Source: Hyalella azteca (taxonomy: Eukaryota > Arthropoda > Malacostraca > Amphipoda > Hyalellidae). Taken from it: a stretch of DNA of 64,000 nt. Location: contig NW_025934805.1 of the NCBI RefSeq assembly GCF_000764305.2, positions 1-64,000 on the forward strand, read 5' to 3'. Below, piece after piece: positions 21,906 to 31,980 of the stretch. The position numbers and the translations under genes are program-made. Under the pieces are notes generated by a model. That model did not search any database, was not told where the DNA came from, and was given only the letters and a program-made list of their open reading frames with translations. Each line of letters starts with the position of its first letter. Positions within the stretch are counted from its first letter, which is position 1.

Positions 21906-22616
21906 AGCGTTTATAGCCTCTAAAACCGGCAGTGCGTTCAACGATCGCGTTTTACTGACCAGATTTTTGGCGGGAGGGAGAGACGAGGGTAGAACTGAGG
22001 GAAATGTAGAGGGGAAATTCACTGAAAAATATATTGAGAGTAAAATTCACGGGATAAAATAGACAGAGTTTGTTTTCCAGATAAATGAAATTTTTATTCT
22101 GGAAATTAGAATCAAAACAAAACAAATGTAACCTGAAAAGAAATGTTAAAGAATTATATGGACATTGAGCAAAAAGTTAAAAAATTATTTGTTAGCTTTA
22201 TTATTATTTTCAAGTTAATAAAATATTATTATTTTTAAGTTAATAAAATATTATTATTTTAAGTTAATAAAAATATTATTATTTTAGTTATTTATTATTT
22301 TAATTTAAATTGTAAAACTTTTACTTTAAAATAAAAACGTTTCCCCTTTATTCTCGTTGCAAAAATCTTCTTGCATCCGACAAGCTAGCATTCCCCACAA
22401 TTGAGTTGTTTCTTTTAGCGATTTCCCTCGGAAAACGTTCAGGAATTCCCGCTAGAAAGACCTCGTATGTCAGTCAATGTTGCCACAGCGAGGGTTCCTC
22501 TGAACGAGGGGACCAAGGGAAACCTTTCAAAGGTAAAACCCTCTAAATTTTCTTTCCGAGGGAAGCTCCTTTGACTCGCAACAATGGAAGCAATTTATTG
22601 CAGTGCTTCTAGCCAC
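21906..22616. other. AT-rich DNA, nothing recognised
   Basis: Includes a small ttattattttaagttaataaaata repeat at 22200-22290. No gene is seen. Confidence 0.4.
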
Positions 22617-22726
22617 AGCATGCCACAGCACGCCACAGCATTCCCATGCCACAGCATTCCCACGCCATAGCATTCCCACGCCACAGCATTCCCACGCCAC
22701 AGCATTCCCACGCCACAGCATTCCCA
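22617..22726. repeat. 16-bp minisatellite CCACGCCACAGCATTC
   Basis: About seven copies, ending abruptly at a single N (22727) where a 13-bp array begins. Confidence 0.94.
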
Positions 22727-22727
22727 N

Positions 22728-23545
22728 TCGATAAGAGGTTTAAATAAGGGGTTTAGATAAGGGGTTTAGATAAGGGGTCTAGATAAGGGGTTTAGATAAG
22801 GGGTTTAGATGAGGGGTTTAAATAAGGGGTTTAGATAAGGGGTTTAGATAAGGTGTTTAAATAAGGGGTTTAGATAAGGGGTTTAGATAAGGGGTTTAGA
22901 TAAGGGGTCTAGATAAGGGGTCTAGATAAGGGGTTTAGATAAGGGGTTTAGATAAGGGGTTTAAATAAGGAGTTTAGATAAGGGGTTTCGATAAGGGGTT
23001 TAGATAAGGGGTTTAGATAAGGGGTTTAGATACGGGGTTTAGATAAGGGGTTTAGATAAGAGGTTAAGATAAGGGGTTTAGATAAGGGGTTTAGATAAGG
23101 GGTTCAGAGAAGGGGTTTAGATAAGGGCTTTAGATAAGGGGTTTAGATGAGGGGTCTAGATTAGGGGTTTAGATAAGGGGTTTAGATACGGGGTTTAGAT
23201 AAGGGGTTTAGATAAGGGGTTAAGATAAGGAGTTTAGATAAGGGGTTCAGAGAAGGGGTTTAGAGAAGGGGTTTAGAGAAGGGGTTTAGATAAGGGGGTT
23301 AGATAAGGGGGTTAAGATACGGGGTTTAGATAAGGGGTTTAGATGAGGGGTTAAGATAGGGGGTTTAGATAAGGGGTTTAGATAAGGGAATTAGATAAGG
23401 GGTTTAGATAAGGGCTTTAGATAAGGGGTTTAGATGAGGGGTCTAGATTAGGGGTTTAGATAAGGGGTTTAGATAAGGGGTTTAGATGAGGGGTTTAGAT
23501 AAGGGCTTTAGAGTAGGGGTTTAGTTAAGGGGTTTAGATGAAGGG
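22728..23545. repeat. 13-bp minisatellite GATAAGGGGTTTA, array 1
   Basis: About 63 units with scattered variants (ggtcta, gatgag, aaataag, gatacg). The first 226 bp (22730-22955) are identical, variant for variant, to 24706-24931. The array stops at an embedded sequencing adapter. Confidence 0.97.
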
Positions 23546-23583
23546 CTGTCTCTTATACACATCTAGATGTGTATAAGAGACAG
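23546..23583. other. Nextera mate-pair junction adapter (artefact)
   Basis: CTGTCTCTTATACACATCT followed by AGATGTGTATAAGAGACAG: two Tn5 mosaic ends in inverted orientation, the circularisation junction of Nextera mate-pair libraries. Its translation gives the well-known contaminant peptide VSYTHLDVYKRQ. The flanking sequences may not be contiguous in the genome. Confidence 0.98.
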
Positions 23584-23880
23584 ACGTAACCGTAGCCGTA
23601 ACCGTAGCTGTAACCGTAACCGTAACCGTAGCCGTAACCGTAGCCGTAACCGTAACCGTAGCCGTAACCGTAGCCGTAACCGTAGCTGTAACCGTAACCG
23701 TAACCGTAGCCGTAACCGTAGCCGTAACCGTAACCGTAGCCGTAACCGTAGCCGTAACCGTAACCGTAGCCGTAACCGTAGCTGTAACCGTAACCGTAAC
23801 CGTAACCGTAACCGTAACCGTAGCCGTAACCGTAACTGTAACTGTAACCGTAGCCGTAACCGTAGCTGTAACCGTAACCA
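23584..23880. repeat. Hexanucleotide (CCGTAA/CCGTAG)n array
   Basis: About 50 units of ccgtaa with g and t variants (ccgtag, ctgtaa). It starts immediately after the adapter and ends about 20 bp before an exon-like segment. Confidence 0.97.
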
Positions 23881-23902
23881 CTAACCCTCCCCCCTTTTGC
23901 AG

Positions 23903-23959
23903 GCGCCTCCCACCCTCCCCACACCCCCATGATCAAGGTCTTCTCCCCCATCGTGAGAG
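23903..23959 (+). CDS. Candidate 57-bp exon, unrecognised protein
   Basis: Acceptor ccctccccccttttgcag (pyrimidine tract plus AG at 23901-23902) and perfect donor G|GTGAGT (23960) bound 57 bp encoding, with one base from a phase-1 upstream exon, G-ASHPPHTPMIKVFSPIVR-G. The phase fits the donor at 16752, and both exons end with I-V-R-G. It is short and Pro-rich, with no recognised domain. The adapter at 23546 makes linkage to the upstream exon uncertain. Confidence 0.42.
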
Positions 23960-23984
23960 GTGAGTCAACTTGACCCACTTTGTG

Positions 23985-24085
23985 GCATGACTCATTTATT
24001 GTGGCATGACCCACTTATTGTGGCATGACCCACTTATTGTGGCATGACTCACTTATTGTGGCATGACGCACTTATTGTGGCATGA
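23985..24085. repeat. 19-bp repeat GTGGCATGACCCACTTATT
   Basis: Five copies in the putative intron just after the exon donor, with small c/t variation. Confidence 0.92.
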
Positions 24086-24089
24086 CCCA

Positions 24090-24282
24090 TTACCACATCC
24101 CCATTCCCACATCCCCATTCCTGCTTCCCCATTCCCACTTCCCCACTTCCCCATTCCCATTCCCACATCCCCATTCCCACTTCCCCATTCCCACTTCCCC
24201 ATTCCCACTTCCCCATTCCCACTTCCCCATTCCCACTTCCCCATTCCCACTTCACCATTCCCACTTCCCCATTCCCACATCA
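24090..24282. repeat. 14-bp minisatellite TTCCCCATTCCCAC
   Basis: About 13 units with cat/ctt variants. It is the complement of GGGAATGGGGAAGT and belongs to the GGGAAT-word family. Confidence 0.95.
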
Positions 24283-24486
24283 TTACTCGCGCCTGCGACA
24301 AATTCCAGATTTCCACGGCCAGGAATTTGTGTGGGAATTCCCGAATTCTTGGAATGGGAATGATGCCCAAAATCAAATTGTGGGAATCGCTCGAAAAAAA
24401 TCCCGGTGATATTTGGAATCCTGGAATACGGGCTGGGAATCGGGAATATTCCAACCATTGCTGTGCGATTCCCAATGGGAATTGCA

Positions 24487-24931
24487 TGAAGGGGTTAAGA
24501 TAAGGGGTTTAGATAAGGGGGTTAGATAAAGGGTTTAGATGAGGGGTTTAGATAAGGGGTTTAGATAAGGCGTTTAGATAAGGGTTTTGATAAGGGGTTT
24601 AGATAAGGGGTTTTGATAAGGGGTTTAGATAAGGGGTTTAAATAAGGGGTTCAGATAAGGGGTTTAGATAAGGGGTTTAGATAAGGGGTTTAAATAAGGG
24701 GTTTTGATAAGAGGTTTAAATAAGGGGTTTAGATAAGGGGTTTAGATAAGGGGTCTAGATAAGGGGTTTAGATAAGGGGTTTAGATGAGGGGTTTAAATA
24801 AGGGGTTTAGATAAGGGGTTTAGATAAGGTGTTTAAATAAGGGGTTTAGATAAGGGGTTTAGATAAGGGGTTTAGATAAGGGGTCTAGATAAGGGGTCTA
24901 GATAAGGGGTTTAGATAAGGGGTTTAGATAA
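24487..24931. repeat. 13-bp minisatellite GATAAGGGGTTTA, array 2
   Basis: Same unit as 22728-23545. Its last 226 bp duplicate the first 226 bp of array 1 exactly. The array then gives way to unique sequence (atcgttttttcaaag). Confidence 0.97.
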
Positions 24932-24939
24932 TCGTTTTT

Positions 24940-25052
24940 TCAAAGTTATTATTTCTTCAACGTTATTTTCAACGTCTTTTAGCCGTTATTTCAACGTTAT
25001 TATTTTTCAACGTTATTTTCAACGGCGTTTAGCCGTTATTTCAACGAAATAA
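24940..25052. repeat. Two copies of a TTCAACGTTATTTTCAACG block
   Basis: A block of about 58 bp with ttattatttttcaacgttat, then tttagccgttatttcaacg, occurs twice in tandem. Confidence 0.8.
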
Positions 25053-25220
25053 ACGTGTAATTACCGTCATTTGGCCGTGAGTGGGGAAGGAGGGGGGATT
25101 TATTGCTTCTCCTCTCTCTAAATTCAATCTTGCACCGAAACATTCACGGGCTGTGTTCTTCCATAAATGCTATCATCACAAACACTCAATATATTTAAGT
25201 AATAAGCACGTCTATAACAA

Positions 25221-25272
25221 CGCCACATGCCACATGCCACATGTCACATGCCATATGCCACATGCCACATGT
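25221..25272. repeat. 7-bp repeat CACATGC
   Basis: Seven to eight units of cacatgc with t/a variants (cacatgt, catatgc). The surrounding DNA holds no recognisable gene. Confidence 0.9.
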
Positions 25273-26474
25273 GGCGTCAGCCGTCACGGTTATCATTAAC
25301 GGAAATTGGTTTGCCGGAAGAGTTCCAGTTCCGGTTCCGCCGCTCCAGCTGCTACTGTTATCGCTTATAATCAACCGCTGTTATTTACAGCTCATAATCA
25401 TCGCATGTGATGATATTTACAGCTCATAATCATGACAGCACAGATTATCATCATTAAGCTTAATTTAAGCTCAATTGAGGCCTAATTTGAAATTAGTTTC
25501 AGCTTAATATAAGCCTAATTTAAGGTTAATTTAATAAAAATTTAAGCTTAATTTAAGCTTAATTTAAACCTAATTCAAGTTCTAAGCGTGTCATGGAAGA
25601 TCACACACACATTAATACATAGCAATCGTATATAGATTTCGTAGCCCACATTATCAATTAACATGGCCGGTTTGAGGTTAGCCTTTATAATATAATAATT
25701 TATAACGTTTGTATATAACCTTTTTTATCAATAAATTAAACCTAATGTTATTTATAGCACCAATCTTAAAGCACCAATCACTTATAACAATGACACGAAT
25801 TCTTCGTGATTAGTTAAATGCGGGTGAACTGATTCAATATCGGACGATTTTATTTATTGATAATAATTTAAATAATTTAATACCAATTTAATTAATGTTG
25901 AAATTATCAATAAACCAAAAAATAACACGGCGCCCCCGTGTAGTTTGTACGGGGCAGGGAAATGCTGGTGCTGCCCCCCGTGGAGTTTCGCCCGCTGTCG
26001 ACTTCAATTTTCTTTCTCCTTCAAAAACAACAAACCCTTGGGCGATGAGCTTCAAAATATACATCTAAAATAACACATAAACCTTAACAAAACACATATA
26101 TTATATATAAACATCAAGAATACATTATAATGCGTCGTCGATACAAGAATGGAATGCAGAGTTCCAGTGTAGGAGAGGCGGCAGCAGCGCGGTACACAAC
26201 CACTCACGCCGGAAGCTCGTCGGCTACTGAGGTGCAGGGAAATATTCCTGACGGTAAATAACGCCATTAAAGTCAGCTTAGCTCTTCACTTATGTCGCTT
26301 TAAAGAGCATCACGGCGCTCAGCGTTATTGATAAGAGCAGATTATGTTGAGTTAGTTAATTAAAGAGTGAGATTAAAGAGAGCAACTAATTGCCCTGAGA
26401 GCGACATGAAGAGGTGACGAATGATGGAGCGATACGTGCTCTTTAAGAGATTAGCTGACATATTTAGATAAATG
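25273..26474. other. Mixed DNA with TTTAAGCTTAAT degenerate repeat
   Basis: At 25455-25572 a roughly 12-bp word (taatttaagctt) repeats about ten times with divergence. No gene is supported elsewhere. A short gc-rich tract lies near 25930-25990. Confidence 0.45.
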
Positions 26475-26765
26475 TAGCGAGAACGCTGCTACAGTGAACG
26501 CTGCTACAGTGAACGCTGCTACAGTGAACGCCGCTACAGTGAACGCTGCTACAGTGGACGCCGCTACAGTGAACGCTGCTACAGTGAACGCTGCTACAGT
26601 GAACGCTGCTACAGTGAACGCTGCTACAGTGAACGCTGCTTGTCGCTACAGTGAACGCTGCTACAGTGAACGCTGCTACAGTGAATGTCGCTACAGTGAA
26701 CGCCGCTACAGTGAATGTCGCTACAGTGAACGCCGCTACAGTGAATGTCGCTACAGTGAACGCTT
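26475..26765. repeat. 15-bp minisatellite GAACGCTGCTACAGT
   Basis: About 19 units with gccgct and gaatgtcgct variants alternating at the 3' end, a higher-order pattern. The same unit occurs at 21838. It is the last large minisatellite before the element-rich part of the window. Confidence 0.96.
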
Positions 26766-27299
26766 AACGTCAGATATTCACTCTTTCAAAAATTAAAATT
26801 TTCTAAATGATTTGAAGTGAAATTTAAATCGAATTCCATTTAATTTCATATGTGTCGTTGGTTTTACTTTACGACATTTGTCAATTAAAAAGCAGTTTGA
26901 AACTCGGAAAAAATATCCATCTGGATTTCAATCGGGAATTAATGTAGTTCCTCAATTTCAAGATGTTTTACCATCGTATATAAAATGAATAATTTAACTG
27001 TTGTAAATTTAAGCCAAACGAAAACAATATACGAAACAAGTTCCGATCGTATAGCAGCAATATAACAGGCATCCTTTTTTCCGCGCTCCTAACATTGTAA
27101 CAATCGTAATCTTACTTTAATTCAGTCCACCATGCAGCTCTAAAGACAATTTTCTCTGATGGGTGTAAGAAAATTATACATTCGAGGGCAAACCCTAGTG
27201 TTCCTGGAGGGGCCTGGGGGTGGTAGCCGGCAATGGACCGAAAGTGGGAATGTACGGCAATGAAAAAAAAGTACGGTAATGGAAGATTTCCTACAGCAG
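26766..27299. other. Non-repetitive AT-rich DNA, nothing recognised
   Basis: Marks the change from minisatellite-rich to mobile-element-rich DNA. No gene is seen. Confidence 0.4.
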
Positions 27300-28600
27300 G
27301 CTACTCCAATAGTTCAAAGTAGATCAGAGGTTAGTGGTATAGGATCTATCGGCAATAATGCCATGTTGACAGTCTGATAGGAGATAGTTAACAGTCAAGT
27401 GATCGATAATCCTATCCCTCACAACAGTCAACAGATTCCATTAGCTTACAAACAACACTTGTCAGACTGACAGGGCGATAGTTGCCGGGGCTGCTTTTGT
27501 CACTTTTTTTGAACAATGGTGTTACTTGAGCTTCTTTCCATTCGACTGTCAAAGTTCCATTGTTGAAAGTTCTCTTTTAAAGAACACAGTCAATGGGCTG
27601 GCCATAACGGTTGCTAATTCTTTGAACAATCTGGGATGGGAGCCGTCTGGTCCACATGATTTGTTGGGATTTAGAGCTACCAGGCGCTTGAGAACCTCTT
27701 CTTCTTGTATTTCAAAGCCTGTTAATTTCGAGCCGACTGGGCGCTCCTCAATATCTGGAATACTGTTCAAGTCTTCATCTGTGAACACACTGCTGAAGAA
27801 CTGATTAAGAACGTTAGCCTTGCCCTCATCAGAGGAAATCTTTCGTTGGTCTACTTTCAAATGAGATATACCGTCCTTTGACTTACACTTCGAACTAGCG
27901 TACAAAAAGAAGGCTTTCGGATTCTTTTTTGCATTTTTAGCAATATTTTTGTTCGAAGTTTTTTTACTGTAGTGCGACAATTATTTTTAGCTTGATTTCG
28001 TGCTCTTGCATACAGGTTATAATCAGAATCGCTGCGTGTTCGTAAATAACGCTTGTAGGCTTCTTTCCTGGTCTTTAGCTGAGTCTTAACTGCACTGTTC
28101 ATCCACTGGGACTTTTCGGCTCCTCCAAGCGTAGTCTTAGGTACGCAGGCATCAACTGCAGGCATAAAAGTGCCTTTGAAATACGACCTTGAATCAGCCA
28201 CATTTATGTCTATAATACAGTCTGAAATATTCGCCGCATTCAATGCATCACAGAATCTAACATGCATCTTTGCCTTTCGCAAAGTTGAAACGTTCACGCT
28301 TCCGAAGCGTCTTTTATTTATAGCACTTAATCCTGAAAAACAATGATTGGTGGTGACTTTTGCCCAACGGAGCCTCGTGGCGAAGCTCATCTTTCATTAT
28401 TCTTCACTATTTATAGTAAACACTAGATCTATAATATTTGGGGTCTGTTTACCCCTAAAATGGGTTGGCTTGGTGATGTTCTGGATTAAAAATGAGTCTC
28501 GCACAGACTTCAAGAACAAGGATGCTGGGTGATTTCAATCTCTAGGAGAGGATTCACCTGCCCAGTCAATTTCTGGATGGTTAAAGTCACTGTCACGGCA
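27300..28600 (-). pseudogene. Non-LTR retrotransposon fragment: end of endonuclease to early RT
   Basis: On the minus strand broken frames give DFNHPEIDW (28588-28561, the APE endonuclease GDFN motif), then IIDLVFT, a Lys/Arg-rich linker with KTQLKTRKEAYKRYLRTRS (about 28080), KAFFLYASSKCKSKDGISHL (about 27900), NQFFSSVFTDED, NKSCGPDGSHPRLFKEL (about 27650), NYRPVSLTS-like sequence and CQHGFIADRS-like sequence near 27350. Both ends are truncated and it carries stops and frameshifts. The type is CR1/L2-like and distinct from the copies at 3.8-5.9 kb and 38-42 kb. Confidence 0.87.
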
Positions 28601-29451
28601 TCAACTCCCTGGCTACAGGTATTTCCACTATGGGTTAATCCAAAGACGTTTCCGTGAGACATTGTTGAAATCTTGGAAGGCAACCTAAACAACCTAATCT
28701 ACATAAAATGCTAAAAATTGATTCAAAATTTGTCCTATTCTTTACAGATTTAGAGAACAGCAAATTGACGAATTCTATATCGAATCCATGAACATTTCTA
28801 AGAAAGAACAATGGCTGGACAAAGTACTGCGCATAAAACATCACTGAATGTCTAGCTTTGAGTATTTTATAGGGAAACGCATACTAAATCGTTAACACTG
28901 AAATTTATAGCAAAATGAATGCATAACAAATAATCTGATGGTCACAGAATTAAAACTCACGAGGATTGCGGCTCTATAAAGGCGTGAATGAACACTGAAC
29001 AGGGGACAGACATGAAGCGGAGCACAGCCGACTTCTAAGTCAAAGTGAACAATGACGAGCAAGAGCAATAACGCTATGACGTGGAGCGTCTCTAAACTGA
29101 AATTACAAAATTGTCGGAGAAGTATCGTTGCATGAGAAGTAAAAAAGTCAATGGGATAGTTTTATCCTTATCCAAGCTATAAATAATTGAATTTATCGAA
29201 AGGGAAATTTTGCGGGCGCGACAGTCACCAACGATCAACGTATGGAATCAACATACGTTGATCAACATACGATTAACAACATAATGGAAGTCATGCTCGC
29301 TTCCTATCATGAACATATCTTCCTTCAGAATCCAGCACTTCAATTTTGAATTATTTTTATACATAACCACAATAATATTTGTATAGTTAGGTATATTTTT
29401 ATACCCACAATATTTGCTAAGCGTACCTAGCGACTTACTAGTTGCGTTGCG
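28601..29451. other. AT-rich DNA, nothing recognised
   Basis: No gene or repeat is identified. A direct pair cgatcaacgtatg/tgatcaacatacg lies at 29231-29270. Confidence 0.4.
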
Positions 29452-29596
29452 TAAAGGCCCGTTTACACTAGTGGCAACGACATGCGCTTTGTGTCGTTTG
29501 CTGCAGTGCCTCACCGCGCACAACCGTTCACACTGCGTTTGTAAAGCGATAGCTCGAGACCGCGCGCTTTGAACATTAGTTGCCACCTAGACGTCA

Positions 29597-29749
29597 ATGA
29601 GGATGGATGTAACCGAATTTGAGCTGTGGGCCATTGTTGTCGGGTGTGCTGCGGTCCGTCATTCTTCGGACTATGCCAGTTGTAAACGAGAATTTAGCAT
29701 AGGCATCGTAATTAGAGAACTAGCACATCCAAAAAGATACAGTTTATAA
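29597..29749 (+). CDS. Short frame, possible Harbinger transposase N-terminal remnant
   Basis: A 50-codon frame: MRMDVTEFELWAIVVGCAAV then RHSSDYASCKREFSIGIVIR and ELAHPKRYSL, stop. An acidic, hydrophobic N-terminus followed by a basic/aromatic KREF segment is the layout expected for the start of Harbinger transposases, but similarity is short and partly inferred from the element context. No catalytic residues are present. Confidence 0.35.
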   Translation: MRMDVTEFELWAIVVGCAAVRHSSDYASCKREFSIGIVIRELAHPKRYSL

Positions 29750-29893
29750 AAAATATAGTCTATTCTTAAATAAAAAGTTCCAATATTCGTACCGATATTA
29801 TATCATCCTTTGAAATCGCTAAACGGTAATACATAAATTGTCAGGAGTTGCTAAAATCACATAAACTAAACACGTCATGTAAAAATAACTTAC

Positions 29894-30049
29894 ATCATTT
29901 GCATTTCGATTTTTGTACTCCTTTGACCGAACACTCCATAGGCAGTCGTGTTCTCTATAAAGATCAATTAGGCTCTCTACTAGAGAGTGACTCCAAACGA
30001 GAGTGATGTTAGTCGACATTTGGTGTGCCGGACCAGCGTACACAATCAA
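29894..30049 (-). CDS. MADF (Myb/SANT-like) domain exon inside the Harbinger-type element
   Basis: The minus-strand frame contains VESLIDLYREHDCLWSVRSK followed by EYKNRNAND, the first half of a MADF DNA-binding domain: LI.L...H.CLW...S..YKNR is the family signature. It ends at a strong donor, GAT|GTAAGT (donor 29893-29888). The second half of the domain was not located with confidence. MADF/Myb-like proteins accompany transposases in Harbinger elements and are thought to help target the element ends. The copy is probably non-functional. Confidence 0.6.
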
Positions 30050-30059
30050 CCTTACTAGA

Positions 30060-30165
30060 CCACAGACATCTATCTACTAACTAAGAATTTAAAAGCAAAG
30101 AATAGTCCACAAAAATTCATATCTTTATAGAAAACGTTTCGGAAACCAGCTCCATCGCCAGTTCG
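30060..30165 (-). mobile_element. Penelope-like element 3' end with hammerhead-like motif
   Basis: On the minus strand: CTGGCGATGGAGCTGG then TTTCCGAAACGTTTTCT, followed by atatgaatttttgtgg and ttctttgcttttaaatt. This matches the 3' part of the Penelope-like copy at 43276-43365 through both blocks. Stem II (GGAG/TTCC) and GAAAC are kept; CTGGCGA replaces the expected CUGANGA. It is nested in the Harbinger-type element. Confidence 0.65.
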
Positions 30166-30414
30166 TATAATCTAGAATCACAAATCAGAAGTTACAAATT
30201 AATACATTGAAACCATAGAACGAATTAAATTTCTTTAATTAATTAATTTTGATTTTTAATTTGATTCAAATTTTTAATTTAATTCAAATTCTTAGTTAAT
30301 TTGCGATTTAAGCATACAAGTGATATCAATTCTTTAATAGCTATCTACTAAGCGCCGCGCTTGTGTTGCATGAGGCATGGCCCCTGTCAATCGCTAGCTC
30401 GTCAATCGGTCAAG

Positions 30415-30454
30415 AAGCGCATGCAGAGGCTGCAAAGCGCCTCTGCATGCGCTT
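30415..30454. other. 16-bp perfect hairpin in Harbinger subterminal region
   Basis: AAGCGCATGCAGAGGC (30415-30430) and its exact reverse complement (30439-30454) surround an 8-base loop. It lies about 45 bp inside the right end and may be a transposase or MADF-protein binding site, by inference from position. Confidence 0.7.
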
Positions 30455-30502
30455 TGAGGCACTTGATTCTCGTGTGTTGCCCCTAGTGTGAACGGGCCTT
30501 AA

Positions 30503-31850
30503 GGCTAACTAAACATATTCCCATCGGAGTTTGTTAGCGAAAGAATTTTTTATTAGACTCGTTTTGATTCTTTGCTTAGATTCTTCTTTATTGGTTTATT
30601 AGAATCCTATATTCTTGTGAGAATAGGAATCTTTGTAGGACTTTTTTGCAGTTTACATGACTTCGTAAAAAATAAACTCCTCGTCATAGCGCTGGATAAT
30701 GGTTCCTCGTCTCCAAGTTCCCATAAACTTGGCATCACTGGCCCCAAGATTTTCTGCACTGGGGAGTGTAGTACTTGATTTGAAGGATGGTACTGAAATG
30801 TTGCAAGATCATTGGTGAAATGGTATCGAAGTTGTAAAATTAAGCACAAAATTTCATACGGGAATAAGTAATGCGGCAAATCGATTTCAGACTTGGAAGT
30901 TTGAAGGGCAAGATCAGGTAGCATTTTATTGAAGGATCGGAGCAACCTTGCCTGAAATTGGTGAGGTAAAGCTTCAGTATTTGTTTTGGTGATTTTGACA
31001 TAAAGAATTATGCCCAGTCATAACAGCAATATTTTCTCATAGTATTGATGTATGTTGTCTTTTGTGAACTCGAATATCAATTCCTTATACAACACAAATG
31101 GTATATAATTAGCTTTATTGAAGACTACACGTAATCAATAATGGCCAATAGCAAACTACCACTCGGCAGCTTGGCAGGATCTTGATACACTATAACAGGT
31201 AATTATGAGCAAACACCTAGCCCATTATTACCGAACTATGCGTAATAATTGAATATTACTCATCATATTGTGTTTTTCCTATACATCAGTTTAGTTAAAT
31301 TTTGTCCTCATAACGAAGGTCGACATCGGAGGTTATAACTGCCAAAAATTCAATCTTACACCCCAGTGCTGATATGGTAAAATAATAAGCTCGCTACAGT
31401 AAATCTGATGGCAAAAATGTAGTTCTTTGAGCTTGAATTATCCCGGCACATGCTGACTTGTTCACAGGATATCTAATAACTGAAATTTTGAGCGGATCAG
31501 CTATACTTTCGTTAATTGAACATGTACTGAAGGCTTATCCACATTTTCGTTGGGTGCTACATCTTGGTACTCTGATCGGAACACATTTGTTATCAGAGTA
31601 AATTTCGGCAATTTTGAATGCAAAAGCTGTAGAATGATCCAATCTAATTAAATCTGTTGAATTTTAAGTTACACTATAGCACCTGATCTCTGTGGGAGCG
31701 CAGCCGTGGGTAACAAAATTGACTCGTAAACAGGCCCTGGGCCCAACGCCAACCATCAGCATGCAATATCCACACATAGCCTCAGATCAATGAGCTGCGG
31801 GTAACTCCGGCTGACAGTAAATCCGCTGTGCACAACACAGCCAGTGCTCC
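30503..31850. other. Non-repetitive DNA, nothing recognised
   Basis: Mixed AT-rich sequence, with several short frames lacking domains or splice context. Confidence 0.4.
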
Positions 31851-31980
31851 ACAGCGCCGGAGCGCAACTGGCCGGAGCGCAACAGGCCCTACCGCAACAG
31901 GCGGCGAAGGTTAGGTTAGGTTAGGTTACGTTACGTTAGGAGTAGCTGTTGCGGTAGGGCCTGTGACTGAACGGCGCTGT
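31851..31980. repeat. Nested hairpin enclosing interstitial TTAGG repeats
   Basis: Inner arms CAGGCCCTACCGCAACAG (31883-31900) and its perfect reverse complement (31946-31963) are 18 bp. Outer arms ACAGCGCCG (31851-31859) and CGGCGCTGT (31972-31980) are also perfect. The loop holds ggttaggttaggttaggtta, then cgttacgttagg, a run of the arthropod telomeric repeat TTAGG with two variant units. Origin could be a small mobile element or repair-inserted telomeric DNA. Confidence 0.75.

Larger units (their letters stand above)
29455..30499. mobile_element. PIF/Harbinger-type DNA transposon derivative, about 1.05 kb
   Basis: The left end AGGCCCGTTTACACTAGTGG and right end (reverse complement AGGCCCGTTCACACTAGGGG) are terminal inverted repeats of about 25 bp. 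They are flanked by TAA target duplications (29452-29454 and 30500-30502), the TWA signature of PIF/Harbinger elements. Inside are a short plus-strand frame and a minus-strand MADF-domain exon, matching the two-gene layout of the superfamily. The DDE catalytic region is missing, so the copy is non-autonomous. A Penelope-like fragment is nested near 30060-30165. Confidence 0.75.

Noticed and set aside
23584..23880. Telomere-type hexamer array (CCGTAA)n
   Set aside because: It is not a known arthropod telomere repeat (TTAGG) and is internally variable; treated as an ordinary microsatellite.
23534..23881. Frame containing VSYTHLDVYKRQ
   Set aside because: That peptide is the translated mate-pair adapter, a known contaminant in protein databases.
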